Positions 26,565 to 35,221 of a stretch of DNA of 37,664 bases are shown piece by piece. The first letter of the stretch is position 1. Each line of letters opens with the position of its first letter. A model generated the notes under the pieces. The model was not told the DNA's origin. It did no database searches and saw only the letters and a list, made by a program, of their open reading frames with translations. The stretch spans positions 1 through 37,664 of the forward strand of contig JANXUB010000190.1 of NCBI GenBank assembly GCA_025352105.1, given 5' to 3'. Source of the stretch: Burkholderiales bacterium. GTDB taxonomy: Bacteria > Pseudomonadota > Gammaproteobacteria > Burkholderiales > Casimicrobiaceae. The position numbers and the translations under genes are program-made.

Positions 26565-26668
26565 ACCGAGCGACGCGAGAACCTTGCCCCGTGGTGCAAC
26601 TACGACGCAAACGGTATTCGCGTTGCGACTTGTGAACTATCTGTAACTTGCCCGTCGTTGTCTGCCCG

Positions 26669-26857
26669 CGAGTCGGCGTCATGGTCAAAGTCGGCGACCG
26701 AGCGGCGACAGACGTACACACCCAAGTGCATTTCACGAAAATTAGCCAGCCGGTTTGCTGGCAATTCCTCCACCAAAACAGTGAAGCCGCTTCTCGTGAC
26801 ACGGTGAGCGCGCGAACTCAGCGCTCCCGCCAACGATACGTTGCTCGTGGCGTGCGA
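26669..26857 (-). pseudogene. Inverted, degenerate copy of the 5' part of the TolB/TPR gene
   Basis: The minus strand reads VLVEELPANRLANFREMHLG, then VYVCRRSVADFDHDADS. This aligns with YLVEELLADRLANLREIHLG and VHIFGRAAAHFDPATDS of the gene at 24720, and the DNA is similar over about 120 bp (24815-24935). After DADS the similarity stops; upstream it fades. There is no start, no TolB or TPR part, and it lies opposite to the parent gene. It is a remnant of a duplicated or neighbouring paralog. I see nothing else in the 26565-27109 gap. Confidence 0.75.
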
Positions 26858-27109
26858 TGACAATGGGCATCGCTGGTTGCATGGACAGGCGTTGGTTACG
26901 TGGTGCGTGGCATTGAGATGTAACGGTTGTGACACCTGCCGACGGGACGGAAACCGGTTTGCCCAGAAAAAACTACTCACAATGGGGTTGCGTCAAAAAT
27001 ATGCGCTTTGCGGTAAGACGTACCGATTTGTCACAGCGAATTCTGACTGACTGGATTACCCATTTCTGGCAGTGGTCACGACATACATGCAGTAGCAGGA
27101 GACAACCCA

Positions 27110-28642
27110 TTGAACAAGCTAGCCTTCCGCCCTACGACGCTTTTGGCGGTCATAACCGTGGCAGCGCTATGCGCTGCGTTCGCAACGAACGCCTCAGCTC
27201 GGGCAGACGCTGTAGCGGCAGAGAGCGTGCCGTCTGGTCGCGTGGCGTTGACCGGACATGTGCTGGCGGCATTAGCCACCGCGACCCTCGACAGTTCAAA
27301 AGCGAAGGCGAAGGCGATCACTGACGACGAGCCGCTGACGCTCACGGTCGTGCTCAATCGCTCGGACCCTGATGGCTTTGCCGCCTACCTGGCGGACGTG
27401 TATGACCCGGCCTCACGAACGTTCCGACAATTCCTGACGCCGATGCAGGTTGCGGATCGATTCGGGCCGTCACAGGCCGCCTATGACGGTGTGCTGCGCC
27501 ATCTTACCGACGCCAAGTTGCAACTCGTCGAGGCGTCTGTCAATCGCATGACGTTGTCGGTTCGCGGCACACGCACCGACGTTGAACGCGCTCTCGCAGT
27601 TACCATCAACGATTACCAGCACGAAAGTCGTAAATTTTTTGCCAATGTGACTGACCCGTCGCTGCCGTCTGCCATCGCCACGAACGTGCAGGCGATCACC
27701 GGTCTGTCCAATCTCGCTGTACCAGTGCGGCCACAGCCGCAAACCCAAGCGTTTCGGCGTGCACTATGTACTGTGATCGCGACCTTAAATGTTTACAGAG
27801 ACCGCGATCTTGTTGATCCACTTGGAACCGCCTCTATCGAGTTGCAGCATCAGGCATTTCTGCACAAGGTAAGCGAGTGCATTCGTAAACTTGGAAATGC
27901 GAGTGCGACCCAGACGTACGACTCTGCCGACCCGCCGCCGCCTGCCTGGCAAGGAGCGGACGGTACGGGCCAAAAGGTCGGTTTGCTCCAGTTTGATACC
28001 TTTAATCTGAACGATGTGCGCGACTACATCGCACTGATCCAGTTGCCGACGGCAAAAATTGGAGACATCACTCAGGTGCACGTCAACGGCGGCGCAGGAG
28101 CTATCCCCGGCGCGAATCAGGACGAAGTGCTGCTCGATATTGCCGTTGTTCTTTCGTTTGCACCTGGCGCGAAAATCGCGGTCTACGACGGCCCGTTTTC
28201 GGGTGCCAACGCGAGCTTTCAGGCATTGTTCAACGCAATGGTCGGCGATCATGTCAACATCATCAGCAATAGCTGGACCTACTGCGAAGACCAAACCACA
28301 CTAGCTGACGTGACCAGCATCGATTCAATTCTGCAGGGTGCCGCCGCTTCTGGCATCAGCGTATTTAACGCGTCAGGGGATAGCGGCAGCACATGTCTGA
28401 ACAGGGCAACCAATACGATAGGCGTGCCAGCGAGTTCTCCCAGCGCGACCGCGGTGGGGGGGTACATCATTGACGGTGGGCCCGGCATCCACTTACGGTG
28501 GCGAAACCTGGTGGAATGGAACCAACGATTCTCCGCCGACTGGACGGGGCGGATTCGGAATCAGCAGGTTCTTTGCGCGCCCTGCCTATCAAGCGGCCCA
28601 AACGACGTCGCCCATGCGTTCGATCCCGGATGTCGCGACTAA
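27110..28642 (+). CDS. S53 (sedolisin/kumamolisin-type) peptidase, N-terminal part, frameshifted
   Basis: Secreted acid-type serine-carboxyl peptidase. TTG start with AGGAGA 7 nt upstream (27097-27102). A signal peptide (LLAVITVAALCAAFATNASA) is followed by the pro-kumamolisin activation domain (VVLNRSDPDGFAAYLADVYD, FRQFLTPMQVADRFG). The S53 catalytic domain then starts (GQKVGLLQFDTFNL) with the Glu/Asp pair in DEVLLDIAVV and the oxyanion Asp in NASGDSGS. After ATAVGG the frame leaves the family at a G7 tract (28456-28462); the remaining 60 residues to the stop are out-of-frame sequence. The catalytic serine lies in the next open frame. Read with one G fewer, the two parts join without loss. 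Confidence 0.85.
   Translation: MNKLAFRPTTLLAVITVAALCAAFATNASARADAVAAESVPSGRVALTGHVLAALATATLDSSKAKAKAITDDEPLTLTVVLNRSDPDGFAAYLADVYDPASRTFRQFLTPMQVADRFGPSQAAYDGVLRHLTDAKLQLVEASVNRMTLSVRGTRTDVERALAVTINDYQHESRKFFANVTDPSLPSAIATNVQAITGLSNLAVPVRPQPQTQAFRRALCTVIATLNVYRDRDLVDPLGTASIELQHQAFLHKVSECIRKLGNASATQTYDSADPPPPAWQGADGTGQKVGLLQFDTFNLNDVRDYIALIQLPTAKIGDITQVHVNGGAGAIPGANQDEVLLDIAVVLSFAPGAKIAVYDGPFSGANASFQALFNAMVGDHVNIISNSWTYCEDQTTLADVTSIDSILQGAAASGISVFNASGDSGSTCLNRATNTIGVPASSPSATAVGGYIIDGGPGIHLRWRNLVEWNQRFSADWTGRIRNQQVLCAPCLSSGPNDVAHAFDPGCRD
28456..28462 (+). other. G7 homopolymer carrying the +1 frameshift in the S53 peptidase gene
   Basis: Seven Gs after GCGGT. Reading six Gs gives AVGGTSLTVGPASTYGGETW, the expected S53 continuation. 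Seven Gs give AVGGYIIDGGPG and a later stop. Either slipped-strand phase variation, fixed loss of function, or a sequencing/assembly error. Confidence 0.85.
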
Positions 28643-31508
28643 CGCGGATCCTGCCCGCGGGTTTTACATCTGTAATGCGAGTGAAGGCGGATGCCCGTCG
28701 GGCCTGTTGTTTGGTGGCACAAGCGCGTCCGCTCCCACCTGGGCCGCATTTACCGCATTGCTCAATCAGACCCAAGGAGTCAATTTGGGCGCTCTAAACG
28801 TACAGTTGTACCCGTTGGCGGGGTCGACATATTTTCACGATGCGGCATCGATGGGTTCGGATTTCGCGCACGTCGGCCTTGGCTCTCCCCGCCTTGCCAT
28901 GTTGCACCAGCGACTCACTAATCAGACCACTGGTCCGGTGGATGCAGCGTTGTCGCAGGTACGTGTTTACACCGATGACGGTTTTACGCTTGCGCCCAGT
29001 ACCGGGTTGTTTGTACCCGTATTTGCGGACGGAATATCGAGAGCTAACGTGATAGTGAGGCTCGTCGATGCGAACGGCAATATTGTTGTCGGTAAAACGG
29101 TAGCGCTTAGCGCCAATAGCGGTGCCCACGTGGTCATTACGCCCGCTAGCGGAGTGACAACAAGCGACAACGGTGCGGTCGTCTTCACGGTAACGAATTT
29201 GACGACTGAGACGGTTATTTTCACCGCCACGGACGTCACCGACGGGGTGCAGTTGGTAGAGAAACCCAGGCTAAATTCAATCGTCCCGCCCGCAGCCAGC
29301 GGCAGCATCGTCGCGCTTACCGGTAGCGCAGCTGCCGACGGTCTCAGCACCGATACCATCACGGTCACGCTCCAAGATTCGCTTGCGCGCCCCACTCCAG
29401 GCAAGCGGGTCACGCTCTCGCAGACCGGAAGTTCGGTCATCAAAGGCCCGAACTCAGGCGTGACCAACGCCAGCGGCCAGATGCAGTTCACCGTTACCAA
29501 CACCAAGCAGGAAAACGTCACCTACACGGCGTTCGACGGCAGCGATGGTGATCTGCATGTGCCCGGTTCTGCCTCAGTAAATTTCAGCGCCGGTGGTAGT
29601 GAAAACTGCGGCAATACCAACTTCGGCGATCCCAACATCACGGCTGGAGCAGGCTATGCGATAACGCCTTTCGCGACAGGTTTTCTGCCAAAGAACACCA
29701 ATTTTGGTGGTGTCGGCTACGGCTGCCGCGGCGTCTCGGGCATCGCCTTTGACGCGGCGGGTAACTTGTTTGCGGGCGACGTCCATAGCGGCAACATCTA
29801 CAAGTTTGGACCAACGGGGGGCGTTGCCGGTGCGGCGACGTTGCTGACTCCTACACCGCTGGAGCCGGGCATGGGCGGCCTCACCTTCGGGCTTGACGGC
29901 AAACTCTATGTTGCGTCTAACTCCACGACGGGTAATTTCTTCACTGGGGCGGTGCGGGAAGTCAATCCGGTGACCGGTGCCGTGGTGCGCACCGTCGCGC
30001 CGTCGATTACCTGCGCCAGTTATATCGCTACCGATCCGCTCAGCGGCGACCTGTTTGTCGACGACGCGTGCTCGGGTGCCGGGTCTGACAATGGCTCGAT
30101 CTGGCGCATCAACAATCCGGGTAGCGCCACCCCTACGACTACGGTCTACGCGACGACACCGGGCGTAAATGGCGGAGTCGCCTTCTCGACTGGCGGTACG
30201 TTGTACGTGCTGGACTATCTGGCCAACGGCGTGGCAAAGATTACCGGTACCAACAAGCCGCAGCCCGCGACGTTAACCATGCTGCCAGGGCTGCTGTCGC
30301 CTGCTTTGAACGTTGTTGCGATGGGCGCGCAGCCCAACGACGACGCCAAAACGCTGCTCATCGGCACTCCGCCCGATGCGTCCGGGTTTCCCGCCGGAAT
30401 CAAGGCATTCGACACGACAACCAATCCGGTGACGACGTCTTCGATTCTGATTAACAACGCGTACGCCGCCGTGCAAATCACTGGCCCCGACGGCTGTCAG
30501 TATGCCAGTATGGCCGTGGCGGTCTACAAAATCACAAACGCCGATGGAAGTTGTCCGCTGGCCATTGGCAGTCCCTCCCTCGCTTTGAGCCCGCCGTCCA
30601 TTGCGCCCAATCCGGCGCAGGGTAGCGCCAAGTCCTTCACCGCAAGTTTCCATTACGCAACGGTGCCCGCAGGAACGCCGGTATTTTTCCTGGTCTTCGG
30701 CGCCAACGCGCAGCAAAAGCAGGTGCTGACCGATGCGACCGGCAAGGCGACGTTCACGTACACGGGCGTCAATGCGGGCACCGATACGATCATTGCTTCG
30801 GGCACCGCCAATAACGTCCTGTTGACATCGAGTCCGGCAAAGGTGACCTGGGTTAACGGCATACACACCACGTCGCTTGACCTTAATTTGAGCCCGACCG
30901 GTGGCACTGCTGGAACCCGCGCCGCGTTGTCGGCAACGCTCGTGGACGTGTCGCTCACACCGACGATGGCGATAGCCAGCGCGACCGTGCAGCTTGCCGT
31001 GGGTAGCCAATCGTGCAGTGGCGTGACCAACGCCAGCGGTGTGGCGAGTTGCGGCTTCATTCTGACGACCGTCGGCAATTTAACGCTCACCGCGAGCTAT
31101 GCCGGATCGGGATCCTTCTCACCGTCAAGCGCTTCCACCGGCTTTTCTGTAGTCGCGCCGACCAAAATTGATATCGACGGCAACGGTAGCGTTGACGCGC
31201 TGACCGACGGGCTTTTGATTGAACGCTGGCTGTCCGGACTCACCGGCACCGCGCTGATCAACTCCTCCGTCGGAACCGGTGCGACGCGGATCACGTCAGC
31301 CGACATTACGGCGTATTTGACCGCCCTGCGTCCGGTGCTTGATGTTGATGGCAACGGCCAGTTCGATGCGGCAACCGATGGTCTGCTCATCGTGCGTTAC
31401 CTGATTGGCTTGCGCGGTGATGCGCTCATCGCCGGCGCGGTAGCAGGCGGCGCACCGCGAAGCACCAGCGCCGCTATCGAAACGTATATCCGAGGACTGT
31501 TGCCCTAG
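28470..31508 (+). CDS. S53 peptidase C-terminal part with Big-1 Ig-like, beta-propeller and dockerin-like modules
   Basis: Continuation of the peptidase. The open frame starts at 28470 but family-like reading begins at the G7 tract. The catalytic Ser (about residue 85) is in GGTSASAPTWAAF and the domain closes with DFAHVGLGSPRL. Then follow two Ig-like Big-1 repeats (VIVRLVDANGNIVVGKTVAL; DTITVTLQDSLARPTPGKRV), a propeller-like region (GVSGIAFDAAGNLFAGDVHS), a further Ig-like domain (nt about 30560-31160), and two dockerin-like calcium motifs (DIDGNGSVDALTDGLLIERW; DVDGNGQFDAATDGLLIVRY). This is an extracellular or cell-surface multi-domain architecture. As it stands it has no signal peptide of its own, so it depends on the upstream frame. 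Confidence 0.85.
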   Translation: MTVGPASTYGGETWWNGTNDSPPTGRGGFGISRFFARPAYQAAQTTSPMRSIPDVATNADPARGFYICNASEGGCPSGLLFGGTSASAPTWAAFTALLNQTQGVNLGALNVQLYPLAGSTYFHDAASMGSDFAHVGLGSPRLAMLHQRLTNQTTGPVDAALSQVRVYTDDGFTLAPSTGLFVPVFADGISRANVIVRLVDANGNIVVGKTVALSANSGAHVVITPASGVTTSDNGAVVFTVTNLTTETVIFTATDVTDGVQLVEKPRLNSIVPPAASGSIVALTGSAAADGLSTDTITVTLQDSLARPTPGKRVTLSQTGSSVIKGPNSGVTNASGQMQFTVTNTKQENVTYTAFDGSDGDLHVPGSASVNFSAGGSENCGNTNFGDPNITAGAGYAITPFATGFLPKNTNFGGVGYGCRGVSGIAFDAAGNLFAGDVHSGNIYKFGPTGGVAGAATLLTPTPLEPGMGGLTFGLDGKLYVASNSTTGNFFTGAVREVNPVTGAVVRTVAPSITCASYIATDPLSGDLFVDDACSGAGSDNGSIWRINNPGSATPTTTVYATTPGVNGGVAFSTGGTLYVLDYLANGVAKITGTNKPQPATLTMLPGLLSPALNVVAMGAQPNDDAKTLLIGTPPDASGFPAGIKAFDTTTNPVTTSSILINNAYAAVQITGPDGCQYASMAVAVYKITNADGSCPLAIGSPSLALSPPSIAPNPAQGSAKSFTASFHYATVPAGTPVFFLVFGANAQQKQVLTDATGKATFTYTGVNAGTDTIIASGTANNVLLTSSPAKVTWVNGIHTTSLDLNLSPTGGTAGTRAALSATLVDVSLTPTMAIASATVQLAVGSQSCSGVTNASGVASCGFILTTVGNLTLTASYAGSGSFSPSSASTGFSVVAPTKIDIDGNGSVDALTDGLLIERWLSGLTGTALINSSVGTGATRITSADITAYLTALRPVLDVDGNGQFDAATDGLLIVRYLIGLRGDALIAGAVAGGAPRSTSAAIETYIRGLLP

Positions 31509-31511
31509 GCG

Positions 31512-31865
31512 GTGTCGTCACGAGATAGCCTGCGTCACGATTGCGTCGGTGTCGCAGCCCTTGCGGCTATCAGGTGCTCGGCACTCATGCGGTGCGCTCA
31601 TCTTGGGAGCTTACAACCCCGCACCGGCAACCATGCCGACATCACATCAATACCCGGCGTCCTTGGTGCCAACAACTGCCTGGATATCGAGAGCAACGGG
31701 CAATCGCTAGCCGCGAGCGACGATATGCTGCTACTGCGAGCGCTGTTCGGGTTGACTGACACAGCTGTTACCGACAACGCCCTCGGCGCACCACCTCAGG
31801 CGCGAAGCGATTGGGCCACCATTCGCATCTATCTCAATGGCACGTGCCAGTTGGGGCTAGCGTAG
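31512..31865 (+). pseudogene. Orphan dockerin-like C-terminal fragment, in frame after the peptidase stop
   Basis: The frame continues directly from the peptidase frame past its TAG (31506-31508). After about 50 unrecognisable residues it reads NNCLDIESNGQSLAASDDML, then LLRALFGLTD and IRIYLNGTCQLGLA, a third copy of the dockerin-like repeat in a Cys-containing variant. The GTG at 31512 has no ribosome site and there is no signal peptide, so independent expression is doubtful. It is likely the decayed tail of a related gene or a lost extension of this one. Confidence 0.5.
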
Positions 31866-31950
31866 AACCAGAACGCCCTACAGGCAATGATTCGCAGCTT
31901 CGAGAAGTACACACGGTGTGAACGCTAGAATTCAATGAGTCAATTGCATT

Positions 31951-32044
31951 GCCCGAATGGTGGAATTGGTAGACACAGCGGACTTAAAATCCGCCGCTTT
32001 CGTGAATAGCGGGCGTACCGGTTCGATTCCGGTTTCGGGCACCA
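31951..32044 (+). tRNA. leuZ: tRNA-Leu(UAA)
   Basis: Class II tRNA: acceptor GCCCGAA (31951-31957) pairs with TTCGGGC (32034-32040), then A-CCA encoded. The anticodon loop is CTTAAAA in stem GCGGA/TCCGC, giving TAA. Long variable arm; T-arm GGTTCGATTCC. The next 237 bp (32045-32281) show no gene. It borders the mobile-element region and is a plausible island insertion point, though I found no repeat of its 3' end within the window. Symbol is a conventional guess. Confidence 0.95.
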
Positions 32045-32281
32045 TAGCTTACGTTGATAGCAATCACTGACAAAGTTCAACGGCGCACCGTTCGGGTTAC
32101 ACCTGGGTTACAGTAGAAAAAAACGTCGGCTGGCGACTACCAAACGCGACAGCGACCGCGCAAGCATCTACTCGCCTCGACGCTGCCAGCGAGCAACTCC
32201 AATAAAGACGCGCCGCCACCAACCGGTCTTTCGCACAATGTCAATAATTTCTATCGACGGCGTTGTTCGCCACAGACACCC

Positions 32282-32476
32282 TTATGATTCGGAGTCGTCA
32301 ACGCCACGTGTGTGCGCAGATATAAAGACGTCAAGATCCACTTTGCGGTAACGCACATTGCCGCCGAGCTTGACATATGGTGGTTTTACGCGGCCCGTGC
32401 ATCGCCAGGTGACCAACGTTTGCGCGGGTGTGTTGAGATACGCTGCGGCTTGTTTTGTATTCATCAGCGCTTCCAT
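32282..32476 (-). CDS. Excisionase-family helix-turn-helix DNA-binding protein
   Basis: 64 aa from the ATG at 32476 (GGAGA five bases upstream); other ATGs at 32488 and 32464 are in frame. MNTKQAAAYLNTPAQTLVTW, then KPPYVKLGGNVRYRKVDLDVF, is the HTH_17/Xis-AlpA pattern: winged helix with the R-Y-R/K-D-L end. Such proteins direct excision or regulate integrases of islands and phages. No integrase gene remains between it and the tRNA-Leu, suggesting an island that lost its integrase. Residues upstream of the chosen start do not look like the family. Confidence 0.8.
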   Translation of the reverse strand: MEALMNTKQAAAYLNTPAQTLVTWRCTGRVKPPYVKLGGNVRYRKVDLDVFISAHTRGVDDSES

Positions 32477-32761
32477 AGTCGTCTCCATATTGCTGCGCGT
32501 TGACGTGCGCGGTGTCGGGGAGATAATTCTGTATTGCATCACTAAAGCGCTCGCGCGCGAGAAACAATACGTTTGTGCTCGCATTGGCAACCGCGCCATC
32601 TGGCACTTCCGCAAAACCCAGCGATTTCATCGTCGGCACAAAACTAAGGTCAACTCGAACATCAGGCCTGATTCGGAGGGGACGGGTTTGATAGCACCGG
32701 CACGCCGACGAAATCCATGGAGGTCGTTTTGACGTCACGGCACACATTTGTCACCAGCGGT

Positions 32762-32950
32762 TGTAAATTGACACAGGGCAGCGATATGAAACTGATACAG
32801 ACGCATTTTGAGAAGATGGCTGCCATTTAGGGTTGATTTGATCAGCAAAGAGGTGTTTGGGAAAATTCAGGTACTCAAGAAACATGGCTGCAGTCTTCGC
32901 GCGATAGCGCGAGAGGTGGGCTGTGCGGCCGATACGGTGCGTCGGCAACT
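32762..32950 (+). mobile_element. IS21-family left end with istA N-terminal remnant
   Basis: From TTG at 32838 the frame reads LISKEVFGKIQVLKKHGCSL, then RAIAREVGCAADTVRRQL, the IS21 IstA N-terminal HTH. It is cut at the edge of the IS3-type element (32951). Upstream, TGTAAATTGACACAGGGC (32762-32779) and a diverged copy GAAACTGATACAGACG (32788-32803) resemble the repeated transposase-binding sites at IS21 ends. Nothing of istB was found; a TTTACA at 34527-34532 beyond the IS3 element may be the other end but this is weak. Confidence 0.6.
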
Positions 32951-33007
32951 GGACTGACCCCGATTTCACGGACACTTCGTGTGTGTAGAAATTGAAGGAG
33001 TCAGAAG

Positions 33008-33385
33008 ATGGGTGGAAAGACCAAGCCGCCGTACGCGGAAGCGTTTCGGCAGCAGATTGCTGAGTTGGTTGCAAGCGGCCGCGTGGTGGGCGAATTGGCA
33101 CGCGAGTTCAATGTGAATTCGAAAAGCATTCACAACTCGGTGAAGAACGCGGGGCGGTTGTCTGACCTGCCGCGTGGCTCGGAAATCATCAAGGCGCATC
33201 GAGCGGTGAAAGCGGCGGTGGAGCGAAACATGCTCACCGGGGCGGAGCGTGAAGAATTGCAGCGCCTGCGGCGCGAGAACCGGCAACCCAAGCTCGAGCG
33301 CGACATCCTGTCAAACGGATTTGGCAACCGCGCGGCCTGGTTTGCACACAAAAGCGAGAAGACATCGCTGGGCGCTACGAATTGA
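33008..33385 (+). CDS. IS3-family transposase OrfA (HTH subunit)
   Basis: GGKTKPPYAEAFRQQIAELVASGRVVGELAREFNVNSKSIHNSV is not quoted in full here; its key parts are YAEAFRQQI, VVGELAREFNV and the HTH ending SIHNSVKNAG. The C-terminal REELQRLRRENRQPKLERDI is the leucine-zipper of IS3 OrfA. GGAG lies close before the ATG at 33008. The last ~20 residues (GFGNRAAWFAHKSEK) suggest local decay. It probably cannot act because orfB is broken. Confidence 0.75.
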   Translation: MGGKTKPPYAEAFRQQIAELVASGRVVGELAREFNVNSKSIHNSVKNAGRLSDLPRGSEIIKAHRAVKAAVERNMLTGAEREELQRLRRENRQPKLERDILSNGFGNRAAWFAHKSEKTSLGATN

Positions 33386-34298
33386 TGGAGCGTATTGTGG
33401 CGAATCAGGCCGACGCCGAAACGACGACGCGGGTCACGGCGGTGGTGGCACGCACCCTCGGTCTATCGCGCAGTGGATATTACGACTGGCGGCGTCGTGC
33501 GCCCTCGGCAAGAGCGGTTGCAGATGTGGCGCTCGGAAAGCGATTGCGCGCGCCTTTGCCGAGAGCGACGAAATCTACGGCGCGACGAAGGTGCAGGCCG
33601 AACTTCGCGACGCTGAAGTGGAGAGCCACGACGGACGCTGGGCGAGCGTGAGCAAGAACCGCGTAGCGCGGCTGCTACGTGCGCAGGGACTGCGCGGGGT
33701 CAGCCGCGCTACGCGGCTTCACTGTTACCACCGAGCAGGGCAAGAAAGAGCGCCCCGTCCCCGATCTGGTCAAGCGCAGATTCGTGGCGGACGCGCCCAA
33801 TCAACTTTGGGTGGCAGACATCATCTATATGCCGACGTGGGCGGGGTTCGTCTACCTGGCCATCGTGCTCGGTGCGTGAAGCCGTCGAGTTGTCGGCTGG
33901 CAGATCGGTGAGACACTGCACACGCGACTCGTTCTGTATGTGAACGATGAAGCGGTCACCTTGCGCTGCTGACTCGAAAGCCTGACGCGGTGATCCAACA
34001 CAGCGATCAAGGATGCCAGTACACGAGCCTGCCCTTCGGTCATCGCTGCGGCGAATTGGGTGTCCGGCCTTCGATGGGAACGGTGGGCGACGCCTACGAC
34101 AACGCGATGGCGGAGAGCTTATTCGCCAGTCTGGAGCATGAACTGCTCGCGCGGCGCAGCTTCAAGCGCAAGGCGGAGGCGAAGACGGCACTATTCATCT
34201 ACATCGAGGCCTGGTACAACTTACGGCGACGGCATTCGGGTACTGACTATCTGTCGCCGGCACGATTTGAGGCCAAGCACGCAATTCTCTTCGAGTAA
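33382..34298 (+). pseudogene. IS3-family transposase OrfB, frameshifted and interrupted
   Basis: Pieces of an rve-type integrase lie in successive frames. GLSRSGYYDWRRRAPSARA is in the first frame, and ESDEIYGATKVQAELRDAEV with KNRVARLLRAQGLRGVSR in the second (switch near 33540). FVADAPNQLWVADIIYMPTW with the first catalytic Asp is in the first frame again (switch near 33710). A TGA at 33877 precedes RRVVGWQIGETLHTRLVL. Another change precedes HSDQGCQYTS (second Asp) and DNAMAESLFASLEHE (Glu). At least three indels and several stops make it non-functional. Confidence 0.85.
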
Positions 34299-34731
34299 CG
34301 GGCGAAGCGCCATGATGCGCGTGGCGCATCGCACAGCCCCGCGCCCGTTCGCTCGAAGGGCCAGCACGAGCGCGGGGCCATGGATAACCCTGCGCAGATA
34401 GAAACCGAGGCGTCCGATATCATCATTAACACCGCGCTACCACTGGAGTTTCTCCAGCCTTAAACTGTCCTTTGAAACGGGGGCAGTCCAAGCCTCGCAT
34501 GTCACTGGGCAGTGAAATTGCCATTGTTTACATTGCCATCATTTGCTCCCATTAACGATTCAAGCTGCTGATGATGATAACGACAGCTCTCAACGATTGT
34601 TAGTTCACGCTGGGCGGCTCGCAAACTAAAGCCTGGTGAACGGCCAAACTTCGCACCCCACCAGTGCGCACCGATCGGAGATTTGGGTGCACCGGAAGCA
34701 CATGCTGCGCTCGGGACGCCAGACATGCCAC

Positions 34732-34960
34732 AAAAGTCTCTCGGAAGAGACTTTTCCAATCGCGCCTAAAACGCCTTTATTAAGCCATATTTCGGCGAAA
34801 CCTTCCACTTTTGAGGGTTTTTTCGGCTAAATACCCAGACACGGCCGCGCGTCCACACCGAATTCGACAGGGACAAATCAGTCTCCCCGTGAAAGTTGTC
34901 CATGTTGCCCCCCAGTCTCACGGAAGCGACCGTTCTACTTCGGTGATCACGGCTTTTTTT
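34732..34960. repeat. Duplicated hairpin element, copy 1
   Basis: Begins with perfect 10-bp arms AAAAGTCTCT/AGAGACTTTT (34732-34741, 34746-34755; loop CGGA). Next comes a block from about 34827 similar to copy 2, then GGACAA...TTGTCC (34871-34876, 34896-34901) around an identical interior. A 31-bp block (34913-34943, starts CAGTCTCACGGA) and a T7 run (34954-34960) follow. No convincing gene overlaps it, and I see no gene in 34491-34731 either. Confidence 0.75.
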
Positions 34961-35054
34961 GTACGGGGTTTAGTCGAAAAATCCCGATCTTGACAACGTA
35001 ATTATCGTAAGTATCGCGACAATATCGCGCGTTCGTTCCCCAGCATGCACGAGC

Positions 35055-35221
35055 AAAAGTCTCTCCGAGAGACTTTTCTAAATGGTTCGTTTTGCACAAA
35101 TACCGCACATCGTCGCGCGCTTATCGCGAATTCAACATGGACAAATCAGTCTCCCCGTGAAACTTGTCCAGATCGTCAGTCTCACGGACGCGACGGTTTT
35201 ACTTCGGCAAATGCTTTTTTT
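35055..35221. repeat. Duplicated hairpin element, copy 2
   Basis: Perfect 10-bp arms AAAAGTCTCT/AGAGACTTTT (35055-35064, 35068-35077; loop CCG). TGGACAA...TTGTCCA follows (35138-35144, 35164-35170), then the 31-bp block at 35177-35207 (three differences from copy 1) and T7 (35215-35221). The first-to-second hairpin distance is 54 bp shorter than in copy 1. It lies 465 bp before the parB-like gene. I find no gene in 35222-35685. Confidence 0.75.

Larger units (their letters stand above)
32951..34490 (+). mobile_element. Decayed IS3-family insertion sequence
   Basis: Inverted ends TGGACTGACCCCGATTTCAC (from 32951) and the reverse complement of the 34490 end, TGGACTGCCCCCGTTTCAAA, match well, including GGACA just inside. 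Between them lie orfA (33008) and a frameshifted orfB (33382-34298). Flanking 3-4 bp on the two sides (CAAC and AGCC) are not repeated, so the target duplication is lost or the flanks were rearranged. The left side interrupts an IS21 istA remnant. After orfB (34299-34490) no gene is seen. Confidence 0.78.

Noticed and set aside
32331..32747. 138-codon minus-strand frame overlapping the excisionase-like gene
   Set aside because: Its first half looks mildly protein-like, but it overlaps the excisionase gene in another frame and has no recognisable domain or ribosome site; possibly a remnant.
34527..34532. TTTACA as possible right end of the IS21 element
   Set aside because: Only six bases match the left end and flanks show no target duplication.
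34502..34759. 85-codon minus-strand frame ending GNVNNGNFTAQ
   Set aside because: Its 5' end lies in the hairpin of the duplicated element and no family is recognisable; could be a decayed gene end but not supportable.
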